Assembly: GCF_040802235.1 (NCBI RefSeq)
Contig: NC_133172.1
Coordinates: 61,139,613 to 61,203,612, forward strand
Direction of reading: 5' to 3'
DNA length: 64,000 nucleotides
Origin: Manis javanica
Taxonomy: Eukaryota > Chordata > Mammalia > Pholidota > Manidae
The position numbers were made by a program, and so were the translations under genes. This document shows, piece by piece, positions 54,985 to 64,000 of this stretch. The notes below the pieces were generated by a model. That model did not search any database, had not been told where the DNA came from, and was given only the letters and a program-made list of their open reading frames with translations. Position 1 is the first letter of the stretch, and every line of letters begins with the position of its first letter.

Positions 54985-55115
54985 TGGCTCCAGCCACAGC
55001 CCTGGAAATCAGAGGCCCTGGCGCTCATAGTTGGCCTTGGGCCAGATCCCCCACCTGCTTAGGTCTCGATTTTCTCTCTGTAAAATGGGAGCAGGTGGTG
55101 GGCTAGTAGCTCAGC
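54985..55115 (+). repeat. MIR SINE
   Basis: cagccctggaaatcagaggc and gattttctctctgtaaaatg. Confidence 0.75.
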
Positions 55116-55689
55116 CCCTTGGCTCCTGTGCAGCTGTCAAGCTGTAACCCTCTTGTCTTTCTGCACCTGTTGGCAGGAGTGGGTCTGGGTGGGGTGTGGG
55201 GGCACCCCTGAGGGCGAGGTCTGCTCTGGCTCTGTGAGTCCAGCAGCCCTCAGGTTCCCGTCCCCGGCACTGGCTGCCCCAGCCCTGCCTTCTGTTCTCT
55301 GCTGCCCGGCCTGTTGGTGCGGAGCCCGGAGGAAACTGGTCGCTGGATTGGGTTTCCTTCGAGAGGTGCCAGCGACCTCGAATGAATGGCACGAAGGTCA
55401 CAGTTGGTATTTGGCTCAGCTGAGCCGGGGCAAGGGTGCTGGGAGCCTGAGCAGGGGCAGTGCCTGCCCTGTTCCTGCCCAAGGGCACTGCGGGCTGGCC
55501 GAGAAGTCGGGAGAAGAAGCAGTCGGGCTCCAAGGGATCCCTGTCCAAAGCCAGAGCCCACCCAGGCCGCATCATTCCTGCCCGCTAGTTAGTATCGTCT
55601 CTTGGACAGAGCTGGCAACGAGAAAGGGCACTTAGGTTCTGTCCGTCCACCAGGTCCTGAGGAAGATGTGGTGAGATGCAAGGAGATGG

Positions 55690-55915
55690 TGACGATGTGA
55701 CAGCAGCCAATAGCGTTGGCAGCATTTCCTGGGTGCCCCATGTGACCCTCTACCATTCTTACAGAGGTTTTCCTATTATATTGCTAAGGAAATTAAGGCA
55801 CAGAGAGGGGAGGTCACCTGCCCAAAGCCACACAGCTGGGAAGTACTGGAGCTGGGATTCGAACCAGGCTGGCTGGCTCCAGAGTCTGAAGGCTTCACTG
55901 CTCCAACACCCTCCT
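55690..55915 (-). repeat. MIR SINE, near full length
   Basis: Antisense: gctaaggaaattaaggcaca, agccacacagctgggaagta and gctgggattcgaaccaggct. Confidence 0.92.
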
Positions 55916-55974
55916 CCCGAGGGCGGCCAGGATGTAGCTGCACCAGAGGCAAGGTTGGCTCAGAGGACAGTGAA

Positions 55975-56115
55975 CCGAGATGAGTATGGGTCAGTGAGAA
56001 GAGGGCTGAGGGTGGCTCAGCCAGGACCTGAGGGAAGCTACCAGCCATGTTTGGTGGTCTGCTGGGGGGATGGAAGTCAGGGAAGGCTGCCTGGAGGAGG
56101 GGTCACAAGTGGCTT
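55975..56115 (+). repeat. Ancient dispersed repeat, middle part
   Basis: ggaaggctgcctggaggagg and flanks. Confidence 0.4.
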
Positions 56116-56494
56116 TTCCCTTCTGATTATGTGCCAGTAATGCTATTTAAATATACCCTTATTTCTCTAAATGTACTGCTTGGATGTTGCCTGTCAGTTG
56201 ATTATACTATAGGAATCATCCTAATGTTTTAAAAATAATATGTGCCTCATGATATAAAACTTGGAAGACTTTAAGCAGATGAAAGGTGGGCCACGTGCCC
56301 AGGTTCAGCTCCCTTCTTCCCTGTGGGTCCCACTGACCCCTCTTGGCTCCATTTCCATAGCTGCCCACTGACTGTCCACAAGCCCCAGGTCCCTGGTGAG
56401 TCCTGTCCCTGGTTCCTCTCTGCCACCAGCTACCTTGGTGACCTTGCATAAGATGCTAGCCTCCTCCCAGGCTGCCCACCCACCTCTGCCCTGG

Positions 56495-56615
56495 AGGGTG
56501 ATGTGACCTGCCCTGTGGATAGGTGGCATGAGTCCCATTTTTCAGATGAGGAGGCCAGGGCTCATGAGCATGAGAGTTTTGCCTCAAATTACTAACAGTA
56601 AATGGCAGAGCCGGG
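56495..56615 (-). repeat. MIR SINE, partial
   Basis: Antisense catttttcagatgaggaggc and gtaaatggcagagccgg. Confidence 0.75.
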
Positions 56616-58234
56616 CCGTGCAAGAAGGGGTGGTCCAACACCAGGGCTGTGGCCTTTCCCCTGCCCGGGTTGCCTGGTGCTTGTGGGAGATGGCTGGGGC
56701 TGGCAGGGCCCGGCCTTCCTCCGGCCCTGCCCTGGCTCAGAGTCACAGGGAGGCTGCCATTGGTCCCCAGCGTCAGCTTCCAGAAGGGGGCTGGTGGGAG
56801 GGAGTGCTCAGAGCACTGACACACTGCCGCCTGTTTTATTAGCCTTCCCAGGCCTGTAAACCTCGTCTCTCAGCTTCCAGACCAGTGGTTCGCACACCAG
56901 GATTAAGAGGCTTGTGTGGGTTCTGACAGGCCAGGACAGAGGCAGGTGGGAGGCAGTCCAGACCCCCCGAGGCAGCGGGCCTGGGGCATGGGCTCAGGGG
57001 GCCTGGTGGCCACACCGCAGCTGCTGCGGTAGGGAGGCCCGGAGGAGCCTCCAGGTGGCGGTCGGACGCCCCAGAGAGCGCAGCCTCGGATTGGCCTGGG
57101 AACGGCTGGGCCTCCGCCTGCCCATACCCCTGCAGGAGGGGCTGTTCTCACAGCCGCGTGCTGTTCTGTCTTTTGTGCAATTGTATGACATCCTGGGGCG
57201 CGGGACAAGGGAGGCCTGGACTGTTCAGAGCGCGGCTTTGTGCTGGCGGTGCGGGCTCCCCGGGCTGGCCTGTCTGCACCAAGCACGGCGGGGCGCCTGC
57301 CTGCAGCGGCCTGGCCGGCCACAGGGACCCTGTGCGGGCTCCGCTCTGGAGGTCGGGCAGCTCATTGTGAGCCTGTCATCCGGGCCTCGCTGGGGGGTGC
57401 AGTTCTGGAAACAAAGCCCACATTTTCCTTCTCCAAAGCTGAGGGCTTGCCAGTGGCCCTGCTGGGGGATGGCCGAGGGTTGGTCCCCCCGTGGCCTCTC
57501 TTCCCACTTTGTCATGCTGTGTGTGAGCTGGAGGCCGGCTTGGTGGCCCTGCTCACCCCTGGTCCTCCCTCTCTTCCTGAAACTCTGCACTTTCCTGTTC
57601 AGAACTGGGGGGGTGGTGGTGGCCGAGGCCTGGTTTTGTGAGCTCACCAGGGTGCGATCATCATTCCCCCCCATCAAGGGGCGAAGTCTGGGCCTCGCCC
57701 GCCCATTACCTGTCACTACCCAGCTGTCAGCCCTAGGTGACCAGGGTGAGCGAGGTCTGTCTCTCTGGGGGTGAAGGACTGGCTTCAGGGCAGGTGCCTA
57801 GGAAGCAGAGGAGATGGGCGTAGCTGGAGGCCCCTGGACTGGAGGGGCAGCGGGGGCTGCAGCTGTCAGTGCGGCACGAGGGGTGGATGGGGCTGTTCTC
57901 CCTTCCCTTCGACAGCCCCCTCCATGTGCACAGACAGCCCCCCGAGACCCTCGACACACTCACCTTTTCCCTCACGTGCACATCCCCAGAGCTGCCTTAC
58001 ATCCCAGTCCTGACCCCACACACCCCTGCCTGAGCGTACCCTCTCACACGTGCACACACACCGCACCACAATTCTCTGAGGGAGGAGTGTTAATTCACCA
58101 CACGGTGGGTTTGTCTTTTTCTCCCTTTAGTTTTGGCAGTTTCTGCTTTGTAAAGTTTGAGGCCTCTGCAGGCTTGCGATTGTTTGTCTTTCTGATAAAC
58201 TGGCCTTGACACCACAAGGGCATAGCCCTCTGTC

Positions 58235-58365
58235 TCTGGCTGTATCGTGAAGTCTAGTTTATCTGAATTATCTCCGTCTGAAAATCAGGGCCTCTGAGTT
58301 TCAGAGAGGGAACAGGACTTGCCCAGGGCCACACAGCGGTCAGTGTCAGGAGCTTGTCCATGTGG
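58235..58365 (-). repeat. MIR SINE, partial
   Basis: Antisense gaaaatcagggcctctgagt and gcccagggccacacagcggt. Confidence 0.7.
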
Positions 58366-60774
58366 CTGCAAAGGTTTCTCCAGCTGCTTTGGGGAGGTTG
58401 GTCTGGGAGAAGGCCCTTCCTAGTAACTTTCTGGGCGCCTGAACTTTGCTGTCATGATTGTCAGGCTGCCAGAGCTGTGTCCCTGCCCGTCCTCAGCAGA
58501 GGACCCCCCAGGAGCCCAGCATCTGGCCTACAGCCTGCGGGAAGCTCAGCGGAGCATGCTTGGAACACCCTGTGGAAACTTCTCGCCAAGCTCTGCTCTG
58601 GAGCTCCTGGCCCTCCCCGCCCCCCGTTTGCTGAGATTGTTCTGCGTATGTCAGGAGGACCTTCCCAGGACTCACATGGAGAAAGAATTTCTTTGGGTAG
58701 CAGGAGAAATGGCCCCCATCAGGAGCTTCCCTGGTATGTATAGGCCTCTTGGAGCATGTGCCAAATCCACTTTCTGGTGGCTTCACCCCTGCCAGGCCCA
58801 TGGCCTGGAGCCCCTCGGGGGCTCTGTGCTGGCAGCCAGCCACCTGCCAGTGGTCCGAGTCACCCGGCTGGCTCCCCAGTGCTGGAAGAGAGCTGCCTCT
58901 GTCTCCCTGGGGCATCCTGGGAAATGCTGGGGCCCTGCAGGGAGCCTGGGGGGGCGTTGCCTAGGAGATACTTGTGGGGTGGGGGATGACACAGAAGGGG
59001 TATCTTTGCCCTGAGCTGCAAAGAGGGGGCGTAAGCAAGGATGGAGGGTTGGCTTGTTCTGCAGTTTTGCTAAGCCCCTACTATGTGCTGGCTGCTTCAG
59101 AATGAGAGAGAGGAGGAGGAATACAGAGTTCAGGGCCATGATGTGCCCGGGGGACGGGGTGAGTGCTGTCGCTTCTCTGACCCCAGAAGCCATTCTAGGC
59201 AACACCAATGCTGCCTGTAAAACTGGTACTCCAGCCATTGTAAGAGTCGTCTTGGTTTCAAAGAGGTTAAAACGCAAAACCGACAGCCTGGGTCTTCGAA
59301 TCAGTGAGATGTCAGGAAACATGGTGATGGTGGTGGTGAAGAGGATGCCGTGTGTTAGACTGCAAGACATTTCTTACTGTCCCAGGGAAGAGAACCCTAA
59401 CTAGTGAACAAGGGAAGTTGGCACCTGTCTTTCCCACACAGCCCCTTGGGGTGACTCAAGGTTGGTCCCCCTGAGCCTGGATCCGGCCATGGCTGGGGTT
59501 GATGCAGCAACCTGGCACACTCAGTGCCTTTGGGGAGCCGTGCCCCCTGAGATGCCTCTTGCCCCTGTCACCTCGCGGTTCAGTGCCAGGCAGCGGGGAG
59601 CACATCTGCTGACAGGCTGGCTCTGTGGCAGCCAGGTGCCCAGGGCCCTAGGCCCCAAGGAGCGTCATGAGGGCCCTCGTGACTGTCGCTGCAGTGGCGC
59701 TGGAGCCTTAATCAGGCGGAACCGGCGCCAGCAGAGGCTGTAGGCTGCACGGCTCCGGGGCCCTGGCTGGTGGAAGGGGCGGGAGCAGGGCCAGTCAGTG
59801 CCCGCACTCCCCTGCCACCCCGCTGGGGCCACTTTGGACTGGACCGAGGTCTGGGGAGGGCCAGGGCCCCTGCCCACAGGGCTGATAGCCCTGCGAACAT
59901 GGGAGGGAGCCTGCCTGCTCTGGGGGGAAAGGAGCAAAGACATCTGAACCTTGCTGGCCAGATTTTACCCATCATGAAGCCTTTCTCTGCTGTGCTTTGT
60001 CAGACTCACCCAGCCATCCACAGAAGAGAGGCAGTGTAAGCACTGGGTCGCCCCTCTGATGCAGACAGGGAGGCCGAAGCTCCGGGCAGGGTCACGCTGC
60101 TCTGCTCTCGGCAGGCAGCTGGTGTGGCATAGGGACCAGCCCCTGAAGTCAGACCTCACCGCCCGCCCTGCGCCCCTGTTGTCCTCACACAGCACTGCGC
60201 CTCTCTGAGCCTCCAGCTCCTCGCCACACACAGCGACAGCCTGTGGCCTCCCTCATAGGGACATAAAGCGGGTAGAGCCCCTGGTGGGGGCCTGGAGAGC
60301 AGTCAAGACTCTGAAAGTGCTGATGGTTGGTGGAGGGGGCAGGAAGGAGGACGCTGAGGCCCTGCTCACAGCCCTGGCCTCAAGGGCCCCGGGTGAATGC
60401 GCCATGGGCCCCTCACCCTTACGAAGCTGTCCCCACCCCCCCAAACAAGCCATGGCCACTGTCCCCCAGGAGACAGCGTGTGGGACGGGAAACCTGGAAG
60501 GCAGCCCGGCTCTGAGCTCCTCGCACTCATTGGAAAGACAAGGGGGAAATCCAGGCAGTGGTCCCTCAAGCGACGCAGGGCTCCGAGAAGGGGTGCGTTG
60601 GCTTCTGGGGAAGTCAGTGGGAAGGCGCCGTCCAACTGCCTGTGCTGTCTGCCCATGGGGCGTGTTTCCTCGTCTGTACACGGAAGTGGCCGGCTTGTGT
60701 GTCAGGGAGCTTGGTCAGGTACCTGCTCAGGAAATGGTGGCTTTTACGAGTTTCCTATTTGTCATTTGGTTTCC

Positions 60775-60789
60775 TCACCAGATGGCAGC
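60775..60789 (+). promoter_or_regulatory. CTCF-like motif, 14 of 15
   Basis: TCACCAGATGGCAGC differs from the core consensus only at the first base. It lies in unique intronic sequence. Confidence 0.45.
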
Positions 60790-61809
60790 AGTCTGGAGAG
60801 CTGACCTGGAGGCTTCAGCACACAGGCATCTGGACCCTCTTAGTGGAAAGGGGAGAGCCAGGAGGGGCCGTCTTGGGGTCAGGCCCTGGAGAAGGAGCAC
60901 ACTCCAGAGACAGGTGTCAGGGGAGTTTACAGAGACCCACCCTTCTCAGGGCTAAGCCCCTGTTCTCATGTACACATTTCTCAGCCCTCAAATCTCAATG
61001 CAAAATCTGCCGCGTATATGCATATATTTTCATTTTCCCGGGGAGAGAGGATCAGTACATTTTACCTGACTCTCCGAGGGGTCGTATGACCCCCCTGAAA
61101 GGCAACGAGCCGTTGTTACAGAGGCACTTCTCTGTACACGCACAGCAGTGTGCGTGTGAGCCAGCCCTTCACTATTCCTTGAAACCGCCGGACTTGTCCC
61201 TCCATCACGCCTTGACGCATGCTTTTCCTTCCACTTTCCTACCCGTTTTCTTGCTCCAGGAAGCCTCGTCTGTTAACTACTGCCAGCTGGAGTTTCTTCC
61301 ATCTCCTGGCTGCCCTGGGCATTTGTCTGTGTGCCACTTCTTCACACTTGATAATTGATCACTTTATTGTATGAGGGTCTCATGTTGTCTTCTGATTGCT
61401 TCACGTGTATAAGCCCTATGCTTCCCGCTAGATAGGAAAAAATAGCTAAAATTGGAACTTTTATCCTTTGCTCCTCCACGGGGTTTTCTTTTGCGCATCG
61501 TGCACTGTAATTCCAGCTGTGGGAGTTGCATTCCTGAGGAACCCTGTGGTTGGAAAGGTCAAAGTCTCAGAGAAAGGAAGTTAGGGGAAAAGACAAGGAC
61601 GGTGGCGTTTAACTATGTGTCTTTAAAACCCGGCATAAAGAAAAGTTCTAGGAGACATCACTGCCGAAACAAACCAGCTTCATCCGCATTCAGAAACTTA
61701 CTGTAGTCAGGAAGCTTTTCCTGAATTATGTTCTTCAGTGGATAGGAAACTTAGCCATCATCGTGATTTGCTGAGAGAGAATTCTCCCGTGGGGGTTATT
61801 TCTTCTCGA

Positions 61810-62035
61810 GTCCCTTCTGGTAATGTATGGTTTTCAAGGAACTTACCCATTGCATCGAGGTAGTCAAGTTAATTGGCATAACTTATTTATGATGCCTTCT
61901 TGTTATCCTTCCAATATCTGGAGGCTCTGTAGTGATGTCCCCCCTTTCATTTGTGTAGTTGGTAATCGGTGCCTTCTTTTTTTCCCCTTGATCCATCTAG
62001 CTAGAGGCTTATCACTTTTGTATTTAAAAGGTTTG
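61810..62035 (-). repeat. L1 ORF2 fragment
   Basis: Antisense: aggaacttacccattgcatc, gtagtgatgtcccccctttc and agctagaggcttatcacttt, as in the L1 reverse-transcriptase region. Short and broken. Confidence 0.82.
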
Positions 62036-62754
62036 TATTTAAAACACTGTGCCTCTAGTTTTTAAACCAGTCCTCCGAGGCTTGAGATGTAATGTCGCCT
62101 CCTGTACCGGCAGCCTCTCTTGTTCTAATTTTGCAGGCCTAGACGAAATATTTGTGAAGCCACGAGGTCTTTTTTAAGTTATTTATGCTTATGGAAACAT
62201 TTTCCATGTCTGACCTTCTCTGTGTTGAGCCAGTGGAGGTTAAAGTGATTTCTCTCTATCACATGCCCTTGTGACCTCCACGGGTGAGGTCAAGGTGGTG
62301 TAACCTTTTGCTTGACAGAACTTTAACAAACCTTGCATAAGTAAGAAAGATCCTAGACTTAAATATTTTTCAGTGCAGAAGAGAAAACTGCATTATTTTA
62401 GAACCACAGATTGGGAAGGATTGCTAGTTCTCTCCTGTGTATCAGTGGCTGTTAGCTGGAACATGCATTTGATAATACTATGTTTCATTTCATATTATAC
62501 AAAGTACTCGCTGTTTGAAATGTTTGTGTTCTCCTGTGCTTTTGTTACAAGGTTATATTCATCTGCAACTTTGAAACTTCTGTTTCTCTTGTCTTTGCCC
62601 TTAGGCCAAATCTCAGAGTATCTATTGCAATTATATGATTGGGAGGAAGCTTAGAGATCCTTGAGTCCAACTGGCCTCACTTTATCAAAGTCTCCAAGGC
62701 CTAGGGAGGGAGAGGGCCTTGCTCATGAATACAGTGCATGTTTTATATATACAT

Positions 62755-63030
62755 TATAGATATGTATGTATGTAGTTCCATTGTATGTACATGCTGCATT
62801 TTGTGTATCCATTCATCTGTCATGCATATATGGATTGTTTTTACCTTTCTGCTATTGTGAATAATGCTGCTATGAATATTCATTGCATGTTTTAGTGTGA
62901 ATTATGTTTTTCCCTCTTGGGTGGAATTGCTAGGTCACATCGTAGCTCTAGGTTTAACCATTTGAGGAAAACTGTCAGATTGTTTTCAAAGAGGCTGCAC
63001 AGATTTATAGCCCTGCCAGCAACGTGTGGG
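62755..63030 (-). repeat. L1 3' fragment
   Basis: Antisense: gtgtatccattcatctgtca, ctattgtgaataatgctgct and gtggaattgctaggtcacat. Confidence 0.87.
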
Positions 63031-63189
63031 GGTGGTTATCTGTGATTTGCTTTTAAATAAGGAGCAAAGCCATAGGGCAGGCTATGTTTGTTTATGTAAC
63101 AGTATGCCTTCAATAGATATGAAAGTTCTTTTCTATCCTTGGGCCTTCATATCAAAAGATGATTTTAATCCTTTTTCCTCTTTAATTTT

Positions 63190-63385
63190 AAAGGTGGCAG
63201 GTCCCAGCTCTAACACTTACCGTGTGGTCTTGGGTAAGAAACTTAACCCCTCTATGCTTGTTTCTTCGTCTGTGATCATATCTGTCTCAAAGAGGGGGGT
63301 TAAGTGAATTAATGCATGTAAAGCCCTTAACATTGCCTCTGGCAGTTAGTAAGCCTCACAGAAGTGCTAGCTATTATTTTTATTA
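63190..63385 (+). repeat. MIR SINE
   Basis: ggtaagaaacttaacccctc, then aattaatgcatgtaaagccc. Confidence 0.88.
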
Positions 63386-63389
63386 TGAC

Positions 63390-63575
63390 TACATCATATG
63401 CTACAAGAGCAAGATGTGTGGGTTCAAATCTGGGCTCCACCCCTTATTAGCTGTGTGTTCTTTGGCCAGTTACTTAACCTCTCTGTGCTGTGGTTTCCCC
63501 ATCTGCAAAGTGAGGCTAGTAGTATTTATACCATAGGTTGTTTTGAAGATTAGGCAGATAAGAATGCCAGCTGTT
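63390..63575 (+). repeat. MIR SINE, tandem with the previous copy
   Basis: gggttcaaatctgggctcca, attagctgtgtgttctttgg and ccccatctgcaaagtgaggc. Confidence 0.9.
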
Positions 63576-64000
63576 ACCCTATGGCTCTCATGTCACTTGG
63601 CCCCTCAAGAAAAGGAGTGTTTTTTTGGCCACCTAGCATGAGCACCCCGGTTGTTCCTGGGCCTTCACAGATGGGATCCCCTGCTGTAAGCCTTCTTGAG
63701 TTTTGGCTGCCCCTTGGCTGCCCCCACCTTGGGCCTGTCGCCCCCCGCCTTTGGTTCTTAACTGGGTCACCTCACAGGCTACCCTGGCCATGTTTATTGG
63801 GTAGTGGGGAGCCTAGGGGTTCCCTGGCCCCCTCACTAGCTGGGCAGTAAGTGGCCAGAGAAGTGTGAGGCCAGGAGGGGGACATTTTCTTTGGCAGCCT
63901 CTGCATGGCTTCCCAGGACCGGCCTTGGAAAGAGAAACTGGGGCCCCGAGTGGGGGCAGCCCGCCCGACTCCTGGGCCTCGGCTGGAGGCTGCCACAGCC

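Larger units (their letters stand above)
47330..64000 (+). other. First coding intron (partial), no exon recognised
   Basis: From the donor to the right edge the sequence contains MIR, MER5-like and L1 fragments with unique sequence between them. Open frames are short or are GC-driven, and none shows a Cys-pair module or a convincing acceptor-donor pair in phase 0. A first intron of at least 16.7 kb is inferred. The gene could instead end earlier through an exon I failed to see. Confidence 0.55.

Noticed and set aside
56914-57774. Plus frame of 286 codons in the intron, considered as a possible exon
   Set aside because: GC-driven with no Cys-pair module. No acceptor-donor pair in phase 0 was convincing.
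60284-61358. Overlapping plus frames of 223 and 266 codons, considered as later exons
   Set aside because: No domain and they cross into AT-rich sequence without splice signals.

Overview
The window is nuclear DNA from a placental mammal. It carries many old mammal-wide repeats (MIR, L2, MER5-like, MaLR-like LTR pieces, 3' ends of old L1 elements), a CpG-island promoter and a spliced gene. I see no bacterial, phage or CRISPR feature, no tRNA or rRNA gene and no intact mobile element. The species cannot be named. No Alu, rodent B1/B2, carnivore SINEC, ruminant Bov-tA, pig PRE1 or horse ERE copy was recognised, which argues against those SINE-rich lineages.

Layout. Positions 1 to about 44,350 look intergenic: roughly thirty MIR copies, several L1 3' fragments (the longest at about 21.2-22.8 kb), other ancient repeats, microsatellites and unique GC-rich sequence. 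Within it are two CpG-dense patches away from any recognised gene (about 2.2-2.5 kb, beside a perfect match to the CTCF core consensus, and about 17.65-17.88 kb, downstream of a cluster of CCAAT boxes), two AT-rich unique blocks, and a 167-bp near-identical direct duplication (23,468-23,634 and 24,343-24,509).

From about 44,350 a strong CpG island begins, with a G-run tract and a (CGG)7 run. It leads into the one convincing coding region, a 2,325-nt first coding exon on the plus strand (45,005-47,329) that ends at an ideal CAG|GTAAGG donor in phase 0. Its 775 codons encode a protein I do not recognise by name. It has four copies of a CxxC ... FPFL ... CxxC module plus a diverged fifth Cys-pair unit, separated by acidic/serine-rich, basic and proline-rich linkers. 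Zinc binding and a nuclear location are inferences from the Cys pairs and an Arg/Lys cluster.

From 47,330 to the right edge the sequence reads as the long first coding intron, with more MIR and L1 fragments. No second exon could be supported, so the gene is incomplete here. Repeat boundaries are judged by eye against remembered consensus sequences and are approximate to tens of bases.
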